Below, piece after piece: positions 60,351-64,000 of a stretch of 64,000 bases of DNA. The notes beneath the pieces are model-generated. The model ran no database searches. It saw nothing but the letters and a program-made list of their open reading frames with translations, and was not told the origin of the DNA. This DNA comes from Streptomyces scopuliridis RB72 (GTDB lineage: Bacteria; Actinomycetota; Actinomycetes; Streptomycetales; Streptomycetaceae): the NCBI RefSeq assembly GCF_000718095.1, contig NZ_JOEI01000016.1, positions 62,001-126,000 on the forward strand, written 5' to 3'. Within the stretch, counting starts at the first letter, position 1. The number at the start of each line of letters is the position of its first letter. The translations under genes were made by a program, and so were the position numbers.

Positions 60351-61349
60351 GTGTCCAACTCGCCGGTGACAGCGCAGGCCAAGGGGGCTGGAAGAGTGTC
60401 CGCGGAGCAGAATTCCGCTGTGGGCGAACAGCCTTCAGCGAAACGGAAAAAAGCCGCAAAAGGGTCAACGGTCAAGCCGGTCAAGGCTGCGGCCAAGGCC
60501 AAGGCCAAGTCCGCGACCAAGACCGCGGCCAAGGCAGCGACGGCGGCCAAGCCCACCGCCAAGCCCACCGCCAAGCCCGCCGCCAAGCCGGAATCGCACC
60601 TGGCGATGGTCCGCCGGGCCCGCCGGATAAACCGCGAGCTGGCCGAGGTCTATCCGTACGCCCACCCCGAGCTGGATTTCCGGAACCCGTTCGAGCTGCT
60701 GGTGGCGACGGTCCTGTCCGCCCAGACGACCGACCTGCGGGTCAACCAGACGACGCCCGCTGTCTTCGCGAAGTACCCGACCCCCGAGGACATGGCCGCG
60801 GCCGTGCCGGAGGAGCTGGAGGAGGCCATCCGCCCGACGGGCTTCTTCCGGGCCAAGGCGAAGTCGCTCATAGGGCTGTCCACGGCGCTGCGCGACCGGT
60901 TCGACGGCGAGGTCCCGGGCCGGCTGGAGGATCTGGTGTCGCTGCCGGGCGTCGGCCGCAAGACGGCGAACGTCGTGCTCGGCAATGCCTTCGGCGTCCC
61001 CGGCCTCACGGTCGACACCCACTTCGGCCGGCTGGTCCGCCGCTGGAAGTGGACCGAGCAGGAGGACCCGGAGAAGGTCGAGGCGGAGATCGCCGCGATC
61101 TTCCCCAAGACCGAGTGGACGATGCTCTCGCACCGCGTGATCTTCCACGGCCGCCGTATCTGCCACTCCCGCAAGCCGGCCTGCGGGGCCTGTCCGATCG
61201 CGCATCTCTGCCCCTCGTACGGAGAAGGCGAGACGGACCCCGAGAAGGCGCGCAAGCTGCTGAAATACGAGATGGGCGGCTACCCGGGCCAGCGTCTGAG
61301 CCCGCCCGCCGACTACCCGGGCAAACCGGCCCCGGCGCGCATTGAGTAG
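60351..61349 (+). CDS. nth: Endonuclease III, with basic N-terminal tail
   Basis: 332 aa, GTG start. The ~75-residue N-terminus is Lys/Ala-rich ([20 protein letters not shown]), like a histone H1 tail, and is absent from E. coli Nth. The enzyme core has the Hh[19 protein letters not shown] with the catalytic Lys, [11 protein letters not shown] with the catalytic Asp, and four cluster Cys in [17 protein letters not shown]. It removes oxidised pyrimidines in base-excision repair. A -10-like TACGCT (60339-60344) lies six bases before the GTG, suggesting a leaderless start. Confidence 0.95.
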   Translation: MSNSPVTAQAKGAGRVSAEQNSAVGEQPSAKRKKAAKGSTVKPVKAAAKAKAKSATKTAAKAATAAKPTAKPTAKPAAKPESHLAMVRRARRINRELAEVYPYAHPELDFRNPFELLVATVLSAQTTDLRVNQTTPAVFAKYPTPEDMAAAVPEELEEAIRPTGFFRAKAKSLIGLSTALRDRFDGEVPGRLEDLVSLPGVGRKTANVVLGNAFGVPGLTVDTHFGRLVRRWKWTEQEDPEKVEAEIAAIFPKTEWTMLSHRVIFHGRRICHSRKPACGACPIAHLCPSYGEGETDPEKARKLLKYEMGGYPGQRLSPPADYPGKPAPARIE

Positions 61350-61482
61350 GCGAGCGGTCCGTGCCGTATGAAGCACGACACCGACCAGTACGAGTACCGA
61401 ACCACCGAAGGCACGAACGAGTGGAGCCGGATGAGGGCGGAACGATCCGGCCGACGGCAGGCGTTGTACGACAGGAGTGCCT

Positions 61483-62205
61483 ATGACGCGAGCTGAAGAG
61501 ACCTACCGAGCCAAAGAGACCTACGGCGACCCGGCGACGGCCGGGGGCGCCGTCTCCACCGACGGGCTGCCCGACTGGCTGATGCCCGTCGTGCGCGTCG
61601 CGCGGACCGTCGTGCCGGAGGAGCTCAGCCGCTTCCTGCCGCCCGAGAGCGGCGGCCGGCAGTCCGCCGTCCTGATCCTCTTCGGCGAGGGCGCCCGCGG
61701 CCCCGAGCTGCTGCTCATGGAGCGTTCCAGCAGCCTGCGCTCGCATCCGGGGCAGCCCTCGTTCCCCGGCGGCTCCCTCGACCCCGACGACGGCGATCCG
61801 GCCACCACGGGACCGCTGCGGGCGGCGCTGCGCGAGGCCGAGGAGGAGACCGGTCTCGACCCGTCCGGAGTCCAGCTCTTCGGCGTGCTGCCCAAGCTCT
61901 ACATCCCGGTGAGCGAGTTCGTCGTGACGCCCGTGCTCGGCTGGTGGCGCAGCCCCACCCCCGTCGGCGTCGTCGACCCCGGGGAGACCGCCCGGGTCTT
62001 CACCGTCCCCGTGGCGGATCTCACGGACCCGGCCAACCGTGCGACCGCCCGCCACCCCAGCGGCTACCGCGGCCCGGCCTTTCTGGTCGCATCCGCGCTC
62101 GTCTGGGGCTTTACGGCCGGAGTGATCGACCGGATTCTGTATTTCGCGGGCTGGGAGCAGCCATGGGACCGCTCGAAGCAGGTCCCGCTGGACTGGCGTG
62201 CATGA
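61483..62205 (+). CDS. NUDIX hydrolase (CoA pyrophosphatase type)
   Basis: 240 aa from ATG 61483 with AGGAG at 61473-61477. It has the NUDIX box GGSLDPDDGDPATTGPLRAA followed by LREAEEETGLD, and the UPF0035-type lead LLLMERSSSLRSHPGQPSFP. Such enzymes split CoA or CoA derivatives. It follows nth by 133 bp and precedes the MarP gene. Confidence 0.93.
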   Translation: MTRAEETYRAKETYGDPATAGGAVSTDGLPDWLMPVVRVARTVVPEELSRFLPPESGGRQSAVLILFGEGARGPELLLMERSSSLRSHPGQPSFPGGSLDPDDGDPATTGPLRAALREAEEETGLDPSGVQLFGVLPKLYIPVSEFVVTPVLGWWRSPTPVGVVDPGETARVFTVPVADLTDPANRATARHPSGYRGPAFLVASALVWGFTAGVIDRILYFAGWEQPWDRSKQVPLDWRA

Positions 62206-62370
62206 CAGGCTGACCCCCATGCTCCGCCCTTCGGGGGTCCCTGACCGCGGCGGCTCCGCCCCAGGCCACCAGGGCCGCCGGAGCTCCCGTACCGACGGCC
62301 GGGCGGGGCGACCCGCCGACCGGGCGGGGCGACCGGAGACGTATCCGCGAGGCAAGCGAGGCTATTGACG

Positions 62371-63570
62371 GTGAACGTGCTGGACATCCTGCTGCTGCTC
62401 GCCGCCGTGTGGTTCGCGGTCGTCGGCTACCGCCAGGGTTTCGTGGTGGGCATCCTGTCGGTGATCGGCTTCCTCGGCGGCGGTCTCGTGGCGGTCTATC
62501 TCCTGCCCGTGGTCTGGGCCAAGATGACCGCGGACTCCGAGGTCTCCACTACTGCCGCCGTCGTCGCGATCGTCATAGTGATCGTCTGTGCCTCGGTCGG
62601 CCAGGCCTTCACCACACACCTCGGCAACAAGCTGCGCCGCTACATCACGTGGTCGCCGGCCCGTGCCCTGGACGCCAGCGGCGGCGCGCTGGTCAATGTC
62701 GTGGCCATGCTGCTGGTGGCCTGGCTGATCGGCTCCGCCCTCGCCGGGACCTCACTGCCGACGCTCGGCAAGGAGGTCCGCAGCTCGAAGGTGCTGCTCG
62801 GGGTCTCCCGCGTGATGCCCACCCAGGCGTCCAGCTGGTTCACGGACTTCTCGTCGGTACTGGCCCAGAACGGCTTCCCGCAGGTCTTCAGCCCGTTCGC
62901 CAATGAGCCCATCACCGAGGTCCAGGCCCCGGATCCGGCGCTCGCGGGCAGCCCGGTGGCGGCCCGCGCCCAGCAGTCGATCGTCAAGGTCGTCGGTACG
63001 GCGCCCAGCTGCGGCAAGGTCCTCGAAGGATCCGGCTTCGTCTTCGCCGACCGCCGTGTGATGACCAACGCGCATGTGGTCGGCGGTGTGGAGGAGCCCA
63101 CCGTCCAGATAGGCGGTGAGGGACGGCTGTACGACGCCAAGGTCGTCCTCTACGACTGGCAGCGCGACATCGCCGTGCTCGACGTACCGAACCTTCCCGC
63201 CCAGCCGCTCCAGTTCACCGACAAGGACGCGGCCAGCGGGGACAGCGCGATCGTCGCGGGCTTCCCGGAGAACGGCTCGTACGACGTACGCTCCGCGCGC
63301 GTCCGGGGCCGTATCGACGCCAACGGCCCGGACATCTACCGCCGCGGCGAGGTCCGGCGCGATGTCTACTCACTCTTCGCCAACGTACGCCAGGGCAACT
63401 CCGGCGGCCCGCTCCTCACCACCGAGGGCAAGGTGTACGGAGTGATCTTCGCCAGGTCGCTCGACGACCCCCAGACCGGCTACGCGCTGACGGCGGACGA
63501 GATCCGCGACGACATCACGCTCGGCCGGAACGCCAACCAGCAGGTCGACACCCAGGGGTGCGCCCTCTAG
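62371..63570 (+). CDS. MarP-type membrane serine protease (CvpA-like plus trypsin-like)
   Basis: 399 aa from GTG 62371 (GCGAGG upstream; a TTG two codons earlier is less likely). Four N-terminal membrane helices form a CvpA-like domain (VLDILLLLAAVWFAVVGYRQ ...). The extracytoplasmic protease domain has the triad H235 (TNAHVVGG), D266 (RDIAVLDV) and S344 (QGNSGGPL). MarP proteases protect mycobacteria against acid by processing a wall enzyme. The Streptomyces role is inferred to be envelope stress. Confidence 0.94.
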   Translation: MNVLDILLLLAAVWFAVVGYRQGFVVGILSVIGFLGGGLVAVYLLPVVWAKMTADSEVSTTAAVVAIVIVIVCASVGQAFTTHLGNKLRRYITWSPARALDASGGALVNVVAMLLVAWLIGSALAGTSLPTLGKEVRSSKVLLGVSRVMPTQASSWFTDFSSVLAQNGFPQVFSPFANEPITEVQAPDPALAGSPVAARAQQSIVKVVGTAPSCGKVLEGSGFVFADRRVMTNAHVVGGVEEPTVQIGGEGRLYDAKVVLYDWQRDIAVLDVPNLPAQPLQFTDKDAASGDSAIVAGFPENGSYDVRSARVRGRIDANGPDIYRRGEVRRDVYSLFANVRQGNSGGPLLTTEGKVYGVIFARSLDDPQTGYALTADEIRDDITLGRNANQQVDTQGCAL

Positions 63571-64000
63571 GTCCTGTCAGGACGAGGCGTGACGACCGGC
63601 GGGTGAGGCGGGCCGACGGCCGAGGCGGGCCGGGCGCGGGACTCTGTGACGCGCCCTCAGGAACGTTGATGACGCAGCCGGGCCGAGACCCAGCGCGCTC
63701 TGCGGCGGAGGATCAGGGAAATACCGAGCCGGGGATCATGGCCCTGCTCGTCGGGGCCGCCCCTTCTGTGGATGATCGGCGCAGAGGCCGAGCGGCGGTT
63801 GCGTGCTGCGTCACCGTAGTCGTGCGTCCAGCCCATACTTCGACCTGTGCCCCTGGCCCATGGTCGGTAACCGCGCGGGAGGGGGCCAATTGGCCTATGC
63901 GCGAGGCATTTGGCAGTTCGTAGGACAAGCGTTCAAAGGGTGACAACCGGGACGGGCGGCGCGTCGCTCTTCACCGTCCCGTGTGAGCCGCCACCGACCG
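63571..64000. other. Downstream region without a supported gene
   Basis: About 430 bp. Short frames exist on both strands, but none has Streptomyces-like codon use plus a start signal. It probably carries the promoter of a gene beyond the window edge. Confidence 0.55.

Noticed and set aside
63713-63946. Small minus-strand frame near the window end
   Set aside because: No ribosome site, no recognizable pattern, mixed codon use.

Overview
The window is chromosomal DNA of a Streptomyces or close relative. The evidence is very high GC with G/C-ending codons, GTG and TTG starts, and Streptomyces hallmark genes (wblA, a WhiJ-like XRE/DUF397 pair, LCP protein, Ser/Thr kinase, MarP-type protease). 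Apart from one island, most of it looks like conserved core chromosome. The block PBP - wblA - two ArsA-type ATPases - DUF4177 - RidA - NUDIX - MBL - crp - nth - NUDIX - MarP is the order I know from Streptomyces genomes; this is from memory and was not searched.

Layout. 1-6.8 kb: end of a LuxR-type response regulator, a Uma2 nuclease, a drug-exporter-like ABC pair divergent from a MarR regulator, a DAG-kinase-like protein and purA. 6.8-8.9 kb: a His/Gly-repeat protein cut off by a cluster of direct and inverted repeats, then a lipoprotein. 9-13.5 kb: DUF397/XRE pair, an unknown protein, a membrane Ser/Thr kinase and an HD protein. 13.6-19.6 kb: GlxA-like regulator, class III aminotransferase, GntR regulator and a large GT2-membrane fusion. 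19.7-23.2 kb: unknown protein, SLATT protein, YbaB, RecR, DUF5063. 23.4-28.1 kb: aspartate kinase and aspartate-semialdehyde dehydrogenase, then a SigE-type sigma factor with a co-transcribed membrane protein. 28.2-33.8 kb: SURF1, S9 peptidase, TetR with a divergent hemerythrin protein, FAD monooxygenase. 34-42 kb: two TatA-like proteins, ArsR with a P-type Mg-ATPase, LCP protein, HtpG.

42.9-49.2 kb is an integrated element flanked by a 45-bp duplication of the 3' end of tRNA-Pro(CGG). Its tyrosine integrase is N-terminally truncated and frameshifted, so the element is probably stranded. Cargo includes an AT-rich two-gene operon (about 50% GC in the lines I counted) encoding a DUF262 (ParB-like) protein and a HEPN nuclease, a likely anti-phage or toxin-like system. 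It also carries an IS5-family insertion that landed exactly in the stop codon of a DinB-like gene. This island is the most interesting part of the window.

49.3-63.6 kb is conserved chromosome again: metallophosphoesterase, YqeY, class A PBP, WblA, the ArsA pair, small housekeeping enzymes, Crp, endonuclease III and a MarP-like protease. Several genes have short inverted repeats in their promoters (MarR/ABC, TetR/hemerythrin, both tatA-like genes) that look like operators. Several starts follow a -10-like hexamer so closely that leaderless transcription is likely.
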